From Calendula officinalis (Eukaryota; Streptophyta; Magnoliopsida; Asterales; Asteraceae), in contig OY970825.1 in the NCBI GenBank assembly GCA_963853835.1, forward strand, positions 30,628,835 through 30,692,834: a stretch of DNA of 64,000 bases. The letters are read 5' to 3'. Under the pieces are notes generated by a model. It was not told the DNA's origin. It saw only the letters and a list, made by a program, of their open reading frames with translations, and ran no database searches. Both the position numbers and the translations under genes were made by a program. How positions within the stretch are numbered: position 1 is the first letter of the stretch; every line of letters starts with the position of its first letter. This document shows positions 52,610 to 63,886 of the stretch, in pieces.

Positions 52610-54109
52610 ATTGGTAGTAGAATGTGATGTTGATAATCTTGTGATTATTGTATTAGGCATTTGGTGAGGTCTTGGAAGGTTGACCGAATTGTGAAGCAAG
52701 GAAACTGACGTAAAGAATACGGTTGGAGCACTTAATTGCTAAGGTGAGTACATGAGACTTTTAAACCGGGTACATAGCAAATAGTTTTGAAAGTACATAT
52801 GATATGGTATCAGTCTTTATTAACAAATACTTTGATAAAGATAGTAATTGAAAATGTATGAAAGTATGTAGAATGTGATACTAGAATGTGTCTAGTATGA
52901 TTGATGAGTTTGAAATAAATTATGATAGATTCAAGTAATTATGGAATCTATGTTAATGAACAATAATAATGAAGTAATTGATTAAAAGAATGTATACGGA
53001 GCCTTTATTAATAAATATGTATTAGTAAAGCAATTGGGAATGATTTTATAGTAATGAGTACCTATTGGTAAGATATACTAATAAAAGTAAAGAACGAATA
53101 TATATGAGAAAGAATATGATGTGACTAGTAATAATTGTCTGTTATAGTCAAGGAAGAGATAAAAGTATTCTGTTATAGATAAATAAGAAATGTATCTTAT
53201 GTATGAAGTAAGTATGGACCTGATAGGGTTCATAGATGTAGAAGTAACTGTGGTTGCTTATGATCGGGTCCATGGGACCATACACGTACGTTCACACTGT
53301 GATGAACTAATTATATGTCGTTAGTATTAGATGACTAACTTGTTTGATGTTGGATGTGATAGCCGAAGGCTTTGACTGTCATAACTGTTAGGTTATGGTA
53401 AGAGATAGATGGTGGTGACGCGGGGGACCCCCGGTCACTGGGCGGTGGTATATATGTTTATACACCGAGTGTATATATGTTTATACACTAAGCACACGGG
53501 TGCTTCTAGTACGCCTATGTTTGGTACTAGGTATGTTAGGTTCTAATACATATATGTTTATGTATTAGACATGTTGGTGCTTCTGGTACATATATGTTTA
53601 TGTACTAGATATGATTGGGCTTCTGGTACATATATGTTTATGTACTAGATATGATTGTGCTTCTGGTACCTATATGTTTAGGTACTAGATATGTTTGCTA
53701 GGGAAGCAAGATCGATAGGGTCGCAATATGGCGACTAGACGGTATTGACGTAGTATATATATATGTTTATATGCTTATGAAATTGTTATTATTATTATCG
53801 GGTCTAAACCCATGTATCTCACGAGACTATTTTGTCTCACGTACTACGTTTGTTTTGTGGCTATGTACTTAGGTACAGGTTTGAAGTGATAGAAGGTTGC
53901 ACTAGAAGTGGCCTAGAGATGTTTAGCTCGGGAGCTAATAGGTAGATCCCGTTGCCTATGGTTTTGATATACTTGGTGACACCGTATTTTTGTAAAGTCT
54001 GATATAAGTTTTAAAGTTTTTGTTAAACTATATTTTGGACAATATGTCAGATATTGGGAAAATGTATTTTAAATGATTTAAACGATGTTTTAAAAATACG
54101 GGTGTTACA
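52610..54109 (+). repeat. Element F left LTR, 5' part missing
   Basis: Matches 58641-60140 at constant offset 6031. The first 732 bp of the LTR are missing. At the broken edge a piece of about 52 bp (CTTGTGATTATTGTATTAGG to the next copy at 52640) is duplicated, suggesting end joining with local duplication. Confidence 0.88.
53415..53688 (+). repeat. Series of stem-loops with constant loop TATGTT in the F LTR
   Basis: A GC-rich hairpin (53415-53438: GTGAC, GGGGG/CCCCC, GTCAC) precedes seven stem-loops of 7-10 bp stems around TATGTT. The last three are at exact 40-bp spacing (53583-53608, 53623-53648, 53663-53688). Stems vary with compensation: ACATA/TATGT against ACCTA/TAGGT, and AGTGTATA/TATACACT against CTAATACATA/TATGTATTAG. 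Copy in the right LTR at 59446-59719. Confidence 0.85.
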
Positions 54110-54112
54110 ACT

Positions 54113-54124
54113 TGGTATCGGAGC
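54113..54124 (+). promoter_or_regulatory. Primer binding site of element F
   Basis: TGGTATCGGAGC three bases after the LTR end (54109), like the initiator Met-tRNA complement with one change (A to G), as in many plant gypsy elements. Confidence 0.8.
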
Positions 54125-54358
54125 TATAGTTTAAGTGAATTAGGTTGGATGTCCATCCTAGTCTTAGACTGTAGCATTAGGAATGTAAGATTCCTTGAGA
54201 TCATTAGGTTGACCTTGAGACTTTATGTTAAGTTTAGGGTTGAACCTAGGGGACCTATGAAAGTGATGTGATTATGGATAATCAGTATTATGAGACTTAT
54301 GAGACGTACACGAGGTACTAATTGTTTAATGTCTTTCGTATAGTCGAGATCGAAAGAA

Positions 54359-55648
54359 ATGGTTAACACTCGAAGAAGTGGGAAAGCCCCGGAGGGCCGG
54401 GAGGAGGATACACCTCATGTTGAGGTTGTGGTTGAACAAGAAAGTCAACCGTCGATGCACCGGGTGGGTGAATCGGAGGTCGGAGCTAATAGAACTCCGG
54501 TGACCATGGCGGACCTCCAAACTATTATTGAACAACTCAAGGGAGTGGTGGCCGATGAAGTGCACCGCATCATTGGGGACCGTGAGAGGTCGGATGGAGA
54601 TCGTGTACCCGAGGCTAGATCGGATGAGGAAACCACGGGTGGTGGCACTCGAGTGGAGAAATCCTCCACAGGTGGTTGTAGTGATGCAAGGGCGGGGCCC
54701 GATGAAAATTATGGTTGTTCTTTTAAGACATTCATGGCTTGTAAGCCAAACATATATACGGGTAGTTCGGACCCGAAGGTAACTATGAGGTGGATCCGAG
54801 AGACCGAGCGGGTGATCGGAAGTAGCAAGTGCAAGAAAACCGATATGGTGTTGTATGCATCGCAATTGCTAAAAGAGGATGCTATGGTCTGGTGGGACAT
54901 AGTTTATGAGACCCTCGGGAAGGAGGTGATAGTGAGAATGTCATGGGATGAGTTTACCACGAGGTTGAGGAAGAAATTTTGTCCCGACCGGGATTTGGAG
55001 AAAATGCATGAGAAGTTTGTGACCTTAAGGAAGGGTGATATGTCGGTCGAGGAGTACACGAGGGAATTCACAGGATTACTTTCGTTTGTTGCTAAGACCT
55101 ACTCCGAGGAGAGGTTGAGGGTGGTTAGGTATGCTAGTGGGCTGCCTTGGGATTATCAGTTGGAGGTAAAGAGGGCGGTCACTCTAGATGAGGCCATTAG
55201 TGCCGCCCGAGGTGTGGAAGAGGTGAACGAGGCAAAAGTTGCCGAGAGGGCGTATGTGGGAGATAAGAGGAATGCCGAGAGGGGCTCGGGTACGGTTAAG
55301 AAGGGGAAGTTCACGTCGAACTTCTCTAGGCAAGGAAGTATAGCCTCGTGCAAGAGGTGTGGGAAGAGTCATAGCGGCGAATGCAGAGGGGAACCGAAGA
55401 TTTGCCATGATTGTGGGAAGACGGGACATTTGGCCCGAGATTGTAGATCCAAACCAATGGCCGAGGTTGAGTGTTACTCGTGCCATGAGAAAGGGCATTA
55501 TAGCCATGTGTGCCCGAAGAAGAAAACCGGATCGCTTGTGTCCGCGGTTCAAAAGAAGGCGGAGCCGTCAAAGGTGAAAGGACGGTCCTTCCTACTCGCA
55601 CGGGAGGAGGCGCGCGATGGGGCGTCAGGTTCGGGAGCTAAGAATTAG
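54359..55648 (+). CDS. gag: Element F Ty3/gypsy Gag
   Basis: 429 aa, ATG start, 235 nt after the PBS. The N-terminal 110 residues are charged and disordered. Residues about 120-290 are the gypsy Gag capsid domain (FKTFMACKPNIYTGSSDPK, AMVWWDIVYETLGK, SWDEFTTRLRKKFCP, LRKGDMSVEEYTREFTGLL). Three Cys/His clusters follow: CKRCGKSHSGEC (unusual spacing CX2CX3HX3C), CHDCGKTGHLARDC and CYSCHEKGHYSHVC. It ends with a basic tail. Open frame with normal length, while pol is missing, so it may be kept by selection or be young. Codon use is GC-richer than in the copia ORFs nearby. Confidence 0.93.
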   Translation: MVNTRRSGKAPEGREEDTPHVEVVVEQESQPSMHRVGESEVGANRTPVTMADLQTIIEQLKGVVADEVHRIIGDRERSDGDRVPEARSDEETTGGGTRVEKSSTGGCSDARAGPDENYGCSFKTFMACKPNIYTGSSDPKVTMRWIRETERVIGSSKCKKTDMVLYASQLLKEDAMVWWDIVYETLGKEVIVRMSWDEFTTRLRKKFCPDRDLEKMHEKFVTLRKGDMSVEEYTREFTGLLSFVAKTYSEERLRVVRYASGLPWDYQLEVKRAVTLDEAISAARGVEEVNEAKVAERAYVGDKRNAERGSGTVKKGKFTSNFSRQGSIASCKRCGKSHSGECRGEPKICHDCGKTGHLARDCRSKPMAEVECYSCHEKGHYSHVCPKKKTGSLVSAVQKKAEPSKVKGRSFLLAREEARDGASGSGAKN

Positions 55649-57908
55649 GCGGCCCGTAATTGTATCATTTGATGATTAGGCCGGTGTACCATTTGATTCC
55701 CTAAGACTTTAGTTTTGGGTACTATTGTAATCTTTCCAAATGTCCTTGTTAAAACCATGTTTTGAATGTTATGAATGTTATTGTTAAACTTTATAAATAA
55801 AAAAAAAATTTTGAATTAGCAAGATTGATTATGTGTCGATGAGAGTAGAGGCATTTGGTAAGACCATTGTGATGGATTGGTTGAGTATGCACCAAGCCAG
55901 TGTGTTGTGTGGGTATAGCCATATTGTTAGATTGTTGCTCAATTTGGTGCTTACGGGAATTAGTAGATGAGTTGTATGACGTGAATAGTCACCGTGGGAA
56001 TAACCTTCCGGGTTAAATGAATTCGTATTTTTGAGAATCATAGACCGGAGTGTCGCATGTGATAAAGGGTTGAGTGTCGAAACGACAAGTTTTGTTCATC
56101 GAACATGATTGGGTGCTAGGTCATGGGTTGCAAGTGTAGACCGGAGTCGGTTGGTTGACTCAAAGATGACCGGGATGACCGGCGAGTTATGGTTAATAGA
56201 ATGGAGTGATAGTTACTTCTGTAGTGACAGAAGATTTGGAAATATGGTAATAAAGAAATGAACCGATTAATGACGGTTAATGTGTAAGTGAAACGAGGTT
56301 TTACTAGTTATCCGCGGGATCTAATGCATGTGCACTATGTGATGGCCTTCAAGGGCATAGGACGATGGAAAGGTAGTGTCATGGGAATCGTGCTGAGTAA
56401 TATGTTAGATGAGAAACATGTTAGTTATGCAAGAAAACGATAATGTGATATTATACAATTGGTACTAGAATACATGATGAATAATTGGGCGATTGATTGA
56501 GTGAGAAAGTAGCAAAGCTACGTAATGTAAAAATATGGATACCAGATGGTATTCGTGTGACATATACATATGTTTGTATATGTGCACAATAGAGATGTAT
56601 AGATGGTATTGGTGACATATACATATGTTTGTATATGTGCACAATAGAGGTGTTTATATTGAACTGGTGTGATATATGTGTGTATATATATATATATGTG
56701 TGTATATGTTTAGATGTTTATGTGATGAATGTAGAACCATGTGGTTAACGAGTATTGCCATTATGTTATGGTAAATGAGAATTTGCTTGAAATGCGGGTT
56801 GAATTTAGGTCATGTAAATGTAGGGGATGCCTACGATTTATAGAATAGAAGGAAAGAGAAACTCCTAGTGAGCAAATTACCATGTGGTAACCAAGACATA
56901 GTACACCGTATAAGGGTGTGAGACGTATTACGGTAGAGGGCCTAGTACCGATAATTTAAGTTGATCAATGTGATACAAAGATGGTTGAAAGAATACTAAG
57001 TGATAGTATGAGTGACCAAGTGAAGGTCGAGAAACGGTAAATGTTATTGTGACCTTATGTTAAGGTGTGACCCTTGGATTAGCGGGGACGATTGATGAGA
57101 AAGTAATAATGGGTAGAACTGAGAGTGATAGGTTGGTAATGATACGCCGTGTGTACGGAAATTGCTAGTTTGGAAAAGGTATGGTTACTTTATGTAAAAG
57201 TCAACGTTAGTCAACCCGTGATTGGTTGAATTGGTCTAAGATGGACTTTGATTCTCGTTTTGAATTACTAATGAATATTGATAGCATAATGTGTCGATTA
57301 TGTGTTTGTGAAAAAGTTGATGAGATGGTTGATTGAATTGTAGTCAGTTTATACGACTTGACCCGTTTGGGTGATCTCAATGTTGAAATTGGGAATCAAG
57401 TGTAGGACTGTAGTTGAATCATAAATTAAAAGTAAATTGTAAAGGAAAGGAGATTTATGAAACCTTTAACGAGAAAGGAAAATGTTAAGGTATAGTTGAC
57501 TTTGTGCTTAAGTCAAAGGGTAAACAATGTGGGGATATACCAATGTCGGGACATATCGGCTTGGTCAAGGCTAGAGTTTGACATTCGTTTTAATCAACTA
57601 GTTGATTGTATGATTGTGTGATACCATTGTTATGGGAATAAAAAGGATCTGTCAAAAGAGTGACGGTGTTATGGTCAAATTGTGAAATCTTGACCCGTTT
57701 AAGTATTATGACTTTATTTTAAATGGGGTCTTGATCGTTCGGACTTAACAGAGTTAGGTGAATGTTTGAATATGTAATGTTGACGGAATAGGAATGAGGA
57801 AAGTTTGGTGGTAAAGACCACAAGGGAATGAGAGCGGAACGCTCGGTCGGATGTGGGTTAAAATTCTTAGCGATTCCGAGGACGGAATCCTTTTAAGGGG
57901 TAGATAGT
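55649..57908 (+). other. Decayed pol region and non-coding interior of element F
   Basis: A protease remnant is readable at 55872-55920 (MDWLSMHQASVLCG, matching the gypsy MDWLS motif). Beyond that no RT, RNase H or integrase motif is seen; stops are frequent. Two hairpins with the LTR-type loop lie at 56560-56638. A purine-rich AAGGGGTAGATAG (57895-57907) adjoins the right LTR as PPT. Confidence 0.6.
56560..56638 (+). repeat. Two internal stem-loops with the same TATGTT loop
   Basis: ACATATACA-TATGTT-TGTATATGT occurs at 56560-56583 and 56615-56638, perfect 9-bp stems, 55 bp apart. The loop equals that of the LTR hairpins. Confidence 0.8.
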
Positions 57909-60140
57909 TGTAACGACCCGAAATTTGTAATAAATAAATTTATAAAAAATATGATAAATAAGGATAAATCGTTTAAAGAACGTAGGAATTTGGTTTCGTG
58001 TCATTTGGACACCGTATGAGAAAGTTATGGACGAAACCGGGTCGAGACAACAACCGAAAAATGCAGCCCTGCTGCATAGGGGAGTTCGCGACGCGAACAA
58101 TGGTTCCCGATCAGGAACCGTCTTCAGAGATTTTGGCCTTCGGGCGTGAAGTAGTTCACGACCAGTTAGCGATCGCTAAGTATGCGTGTAGAGGAAGAGT
58201 TCGCGACGCGAACTTAGTTCGCGCCGTGAACTATGGTCGAGCAGCATTAAAATCGGGTTTTCAGCCATTTGTGCTATCTTAAAAACCTAGATACCTCTTT
58301 GGCGATTTTTGGAGCTCTAGTACAGTTCTTGAGTGATTCCTTCACGAATCTTGATAGATTTCACTCCTAGTTGAAGATTAAAGGTATATCTTCACTCCTT
58401 GATCTTTGTAGCTTTAGATCCATGTATTTTGATGTATGGATTTGAAACCCTAGCTCTTGGGGTTATGATTCATGGTGATATAAGTGATGTATACACCTAA
58501 TAGATGGTATATTAACAAAGGAAACAAGTGTATGATTATGATTTGCAAGAGTCTTAAGGGTTGGTTAAACCTAGGGTTTGGTAAATCAACATAATTGGGG
58601 GAAATGTGTTAGTAAGTGTTATCTAGAGATAGATGGACACATTGGTAGTAGAATGTGATGTTGATAATCTTGTGATTATTGTATTAGGCATTTGGTGAGG
58701 TCTTGGAAGGTTGACCGAATTGTGAAGCAAGGAAACTGACGTAAAGAATACGGTTGGAGCACTTAATTGCTAAGGTGAGTACATGAGACTTTTAAACTGG
58801 GTACATAGCAAATAGTTTTGAAAGTACATATGATATGGTATCAGTCTTTATTAACAAATACTTTGATAAAGATAGTAATTGAAAATGTATGAAAGTATGT
58901 AGAATGTGATACTAGAATGTGTCTAGTATGATTGATGAGTTTGAAATAAATTATGATAGATTCAAGTAATTATGGAATCTATGTTAATGAACAATAATAA
59001 TGAAGTAATTGATTAAAAGAATGTATACGGAGCCTTTATTAATAAATATGTATTAGTAAAGCAATTGGGAATGATTTTATAGTAATGAGTACCTATTGGT
59101 AAGATATACTAATAAAAGTAAAGAACGAATATATATGAGAAAGAATATGATGTGACTAGTAATAATTGTCTATTATAGTCAAGGAAGAGATAAAAGTATT
59201 CTGTTATCGATAAATAAGAAATGTATCTTATGTATGAAGTAAGTATGGACCTGATAGGGTTCATAGATGTAGAAGTAACTGTGGTTGCTTATGATCGGGT
59301 CCATGGGACCATACAGGTACGTTCACACTGTGATGAACTAATTATATGTCGTTAGTATTAGATGACTAACTTGTTTGATGTTGGATGTGATAGCCAAAGG
59401 CTTTGACTGTCATAACTGTTAGGTTATGGTAAGAGATAGATGGTGGTGACGCGGGGGACCCCCGGTCACTGGGCGGTGGTATATATGTTTATACACCGAG
59501 TGTATATATGTTTATACACTAAGCACACGGGTGCTTCTAGTACGCATATGTTTGGTACTAGGTATGTTAGGTTCTAATACATATATGTTTATGTATTAGA
59601 CATGTTGGTGCTTCTGGTACATATATGTTTATGTACTAGATATGATTGGGCTTCTGGTACATATATGTTTATGTACTAGATATGATTGTGCTTCTGGTAC
59701 CTATATGTTTAGGTACTAGATATGTTTGCTAGGGAAGCAAGATCGATAGGGTCGCAATATGGCGACTAGACGGTATTGACGTAGTATATATATATGTTTA
59801 TATGCTTATGAAATTGTTATTATTATTATCGGGTTTAAACCCATGTATCTCACGAGACTATTTTGTCTCACGTACTATGTTTGTTTTGTGGCTATGTACT
59901 CAGGTACAGGTTTGAAGTGATAGAAGGTTGCACTAGAAGTGGCCTAGAGATGTTTAGCTCGGGAGCTAATAGGTAGATCCCGTTGCCTATGGTTTTGATA
60001 TACTTGGTGACACCGTATTTTTGTAAAGTCTGATATAAGTTTTAAAGTTTTTGTTAAACTATATTTTGGACAATATGTCAGATATTGGGAAAATGTATTT
60101 TAAATGATTTAAACGATGTTTTAAAAATACGGGTGTTACA
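57909..60140 (+). repeat. Element F right LTR
   Basis: 2232 bp, TG...CA. Its 5' part (57909-58640), absent on the left, includes repeated TTCGCGACGCGAAC phrases (58084-58099, 58199-58214), a palindrome-like motif. The stem-loop series is at 59446-59719. Confidence 0.9.
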
Positions 60141-60644
60141 TTGTTTGAGCCCATATAGAGCTTTATCAAGCTTGAAGACATAATTAGGAAATTTAGGATC
60201 AACAAAACCTGGTGGTTGTTTAATATAAACTTCTTCTTGTAGTTTTCCATTTAGAAAAGCACTCTTGACATCCATCTGATAAACTTTAAAGTTCTTAAAA
60301 GCTGCATATGCAAGATACAACCTAATAGCTTCAATTCTTGCAACTGGTGCAAAAGTTTCATCATAGTCAATGCCTTCTTCTTGCCTGTAAGCTTGAGCAA
60401 CCAACCTTGCTTTGTTTCTGATGACAACACCATCCTTGTCCATCTTGTTTCTGAATACCCACTTAGTACCAATAATAGTTTTGCCAGTAGGAGGTGGTAC
60501 TAAGTTCCAAACTTTGTTTCTTTCAAACTCTGTGAGCTCTTCTTGCATAGCTTCTACCCAATCTTCATCTAGTAAAGCTTCATCAGCTTTCTTTGGTTCA
60601 ATGGTAGATAAAAAACTTGAGAAGAAACAGAAATTTGCAGTTGC
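60141..60644 (-). pseudogene. Fragment G: copia reverse transcriptase piece
   Basis: Minus strand. Readable from FLSTIEPKKADEALLDEDW through EAMQEELTEFERNKVW, IGTKWVFRNKMD, RNKARLVAQAYRQEEGIDYDETFAPVARIEA, YQMDVKSAFLNGK, QPPGF to KALYGLKQ, the N-terminal half of a copia RT. It is a different family from A-D (NGKLQEEVYIKQPPGF against YGKIEEEVYVCQPPGF). Cut on the left by F and on the right by H. The catalytic YVDD is not included. Confidence 0.9.
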
Positions 60645-61300
60645 TGTTGGAATATGCTTCACGCGTATAACATATAGTTATATGGCTAGTTGTTTGTGAG
60701 CCTAAAGAGTCACACACTTAAACACTAAACACCATTATATAATTAGTGTAATTAGTGTAATTACATTAATTATTAATATATATATAAGCTATAAGCTTGT
60801 CTATCATAAGTTTAATATTAAAAGTTAATATTGAAACTTTCTTGTGGGCAAACTAGAAGAAACAAAAGATAGGGACTTGTGGGCAAATAAGACTAATGAT
60901 TTATGGAAATCATTAAAGGATTGTAATGGCACCATTAAGAGATATAATGGTCCATAAACTCCCTCTTGACCACACTCTTGGCCGTCCCTCTCTCTCTCTC
61001 TTTGTAGGTGTTTTGTTTTCTTTTTTTTGCTCTCAAGGCTAAAGGACTAGCATCCATTATTTGGTGTTCTTGCAAGTGTTGTGTGGATTTCTTTTAGAGG
61101 TATTCTTGTTGAATACTTGGTTTCAATCCATCACCAACTCCATCCGATTTCATAATAATCAAAGGCAACTAGGGTATGAATTCTTATACCATTCTCTTTG
61201 ATTTTCTTTTAGTTTAATTGTATGATTGATATCAAGATCCGTTCATGGTGATTAAATCTTTCCGCTGCGTTTTGGTTCTTGTTTTAACCGAAAATCACCA
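60645..61300 (+). repeat. Element H 5' LTR
   Basis: Starts TGTTGGAATATGCTTC and ends about AAAATCACCA, 656 bp; the exact 3' edge is uncertain by a few bases. TATA-like TATATATATAAGC near 60778 and a CT microsatellite near 60990. Confidence 0.8.
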
Positions 61301-61304
61301 TTAG

Positions 61305-61317
61305 TGGTATCAGAGCC
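61305..61317 (+). promoter_or_regulatory. Primer binding site of element H
   Basis: TGGTATCAGAGCC, initiator Met-tRNA type, four bases after the proposed LTR end. Confidence 0.9.
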
Positions 61318-63060
61318 ATTATATTAATCATATAATTAGCTAGATTTTGTGACAAGTGGCAAAAATCAATTGTTTTTATGTTTTTAAAATTCCGATCGGA
61401 CAAAAACAAAAACCCTACGGGTTTTTTATTTTAATTTTCGGATTTTTATAAAAATGTGGGTTAAAATATGGTATTTTTGGAACCCTATTGTCACTTATTA
61501 CAAAATCATATCAAAAAAAAAAAAAAAAAAATTAATCTTGTTATTGTATTTTTTTGATTATTTGGCTTGGATTTTAATTTATTAATTCCATTTTTTATGA
61601 TATGGCAAAACATGTATTTTTGCCATATCCCAAGCCAAAGCCTTGTCAATTGTTGCTAGTTTGTGCAAACCGATGAAAGCCTAGACCTTTGTGAATGAAT
61701 GTGTTGATTGTTTGGTTGTTTGTTATTTCGGGAAAAGCCGTGTTTTTTGGCTTAATTGTTGTAATTTGTTTAATTTTTTCTTTTATTTTTTGGTGCCATT
61801 TTTTGGGGAAATTTGTAATGTAAAAGTCATAGAATAGATTGTATTTATTTTATCTTTTTATTGTAAGTTGTTGACAAAAAATATTGAAGACCAATGAAGA
61901 AAACAACAAATTTCCGTCACAAAAGCGAGGGCTGTACGAAAACAGGTTTTCCAGAGGCATACGGACTCCTTTTTGGGCGATTCAAAAGCCTAAAATGCTT
62001 GCAAAGTCGTGGGCTACAACTTTCCAGAAGGCCGGGAAGACCAACGAAGACTCCTTCAGTGACTTTTCGGCCTTCAAAGTCTGCTGGAATTTTCTGGCAG
62101 ATTACATTTTTTCACAATTTTGGGTTCTACTTGCTCAAGAATGTCTTGGAGCAAGTGGGAGCCCATTGGGTTTATGTAGGCCCGTTTGGGTTCATGTTGG
62201 CCCGTTCCCTAGTTTGACCCTTCGGTCCGTCGTGATGACTCACGTGACCGAACCTAGGATTTCATCGGTCGAGGTTTGCACAAAATTTTGTTGCATGTTT
62301 ATTCTTTGTTTGTGGTTGTTTTTCTTTTCTATTAGATACAAATAGTAAAACAAATTAAAAATGGTTTTTAGACACAAACATTAGAACATTCAAACCCTTA
62401 ATCATCGATGATTACTAGTTAAACATTGATGATTAAAACCTTTAATCTAAAAATCGTTTTGAGATTAAACTAAGTTTAAATATGATTTGAAACTTATCAC
62501 TTAATAATCGCTAAAAGTTTTTACCGTTTATTACAAGACTTATGAAGTGGTATGAATGAAGTACATGATTCATTCATATCTTAAATAAAATTTTATTAAA
62601 TTAAAATTTAACATACCTAAAATTTAAGTCACGCCGTCCAATCGGTTGTAAATCACTTGCTTCTATTTTTGAATTCACGTGAGACGTGGTTTGAATTTAG
62701 ATCCGAGGTCATTATTCTCTACGGTGAGACCTAGATCTATTTTGACATGATTTCACATTGGATGACTTAATCAAGTTAACGGTGAGACCTTGACTCGAGG
62801 CGAAGATGCGACAAACATGCCACTTGACCCTAGATGCTTGTTCACTAGGTGCCATGAAGTCCCATACCTCTAAGAGTTGCACTTGTAATGCAATTGTTGA
62901 TCGTCACCTACCTATTGGATCTATCACCTCTAGCAGATCAACTGATGCGGTGATAGAAGCTCAATGGGATCTTAGTTTTTAATTAAATTAATTGGGTAGT
63001 TAATTTATTAAAAGAAATTATTATTGAAAATACTAATTAATGAACTTTGTAATTTTGTAG
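61318..63060 (+). other. Long untranslated leader of element H
   Basis: 1.7 kb between PBS and gag, long for a copia element. It ends AATTTTGTAG directly before the gag ATG, like a 3' splice site. A 153-codon open frame (61884-62345) shows no domain and I do not call it a gene. E has a similar TTTGTAG-ATG arrangement. Confidence 0.55.
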
Positions 63061-63886
63061 ATGACTTCAAACAATCAAACCCTAACACATACCACCATTC
63101 GTTCCGTTCTCGAAAAAGAGAAACTTGATGGAACGAACTTTGTGGACTGGTCTCGTAACCTAAGGATTGTCCTTAGGGCCGAGCATAAGTACCACCATTT
63201 GGAGGAGGCGCTACCCCCTGCCCCTGCTGCTACCGCCACTACTGCTGTTCGTACAGCCTATACCAAAAGGTTTAACGAACAACAGGAAGTCGCCGCGCTT
63301 ATGCTAGTGAGCATGATTCCCGAGATTCAAAAGAATCTCGAGGACCTCACTGAATTTGATATGATGCGTGAACTAACGGCCATGTATCAAAAGCAAGCCG
63401 AGCAGGAACTCTTTGACACTGTCAAAGCCTTCCACGCTTGCAAGCAGGAGGAGGGACAGTCTGTTAGCTCTTATCTCTTGAAGATGAATAGCTACTTAGA
63501 CCAAATGGAGAGGCTTGGTTACGCTATGCCGCACATCCTTGGGATTAGCTTGATTCTAACGTCCCTAAACAAGGATTTTGCACCGTTTGTCATGACTTAT
63601 CATATGCATAGTATGGGGAAGACATTCGCCGAATTACATGCTATGCTGAACAAACGGAGGCAAGCCTACCCAAGAAAACTCCGGCCCCTACTGTCCTTGC
63701 TATAAGGCAAGGAAAGATCCAAAAACCAAAACCGCAAGTAGTTGCGAAGGGCCAAGGCAAGGGAAAGCAAGTTTACAAGCCCAAGCCAAAGGTTTCCCCA
63801 CCTACTCGTAAGGAGCATCCCGCTAAGGATCTTGCTTGCCATCACTGCGGTGAAACAGGCCATTGGAGGAGGAATTGTCCTGCCTA
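63061..63886 (+). pseudogene. gag: Element H gag, frameshifted
   Basis: Starts MTSNNQTLTHTTIRSVLEKEKLDGTNF. The copia Gag domain (DWSRNLRIVL, LEDLTEFDMMRELTAMY, FHACKQEEGQSVSSYLLKM) is readable to about 63650. A one-base shift near 63657 puts the rest (SLPKKTPAPTVLAIRQ, then CCHC knuckle CHHCGETGHWRRNC) in another frame, and a TAA at 63884-63886 follows NCPA where the family normally continues. Lys-rich nucleocapsid stretch between. Confidence 0.88.

Larger units (their letters stand above)
52610..60140 (+). mobile_element. Element F: Ty3/gypsy element with gag only, left LTR truncated
   Basis: Right LTR 57909-60140 (2232 bp, TGTAACGACCC...GGGTGTTACA). Left LTR is only its last 1500 bp (52610-54109), with about 9 differences from the right copy (about 0.6%). 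Then PBS, intact gag, a protease scrap and 2 kb of non-coding DNA. RT and integrase are absent, so it is non-autonomous. It interrupts copia fragment G at 60140/60141. Confidence 0.88.

Noticed and set aside
52610..54109. F left LTR as complete
   Set aside because: The start TGTAACGACCC is missing. Only the last 1500 bp match the right LTR.
54326..54865. 179-codon frame antisense to F gag
   Set aside because: Antisense shadow of a well-supported gypsy Gag.
61884..62345. 153-codon open frame in the leader of H as a gene
   Set aside because: No domain, no homologous frame in E, composition like non-coding leader, and it overlaps other short frames.
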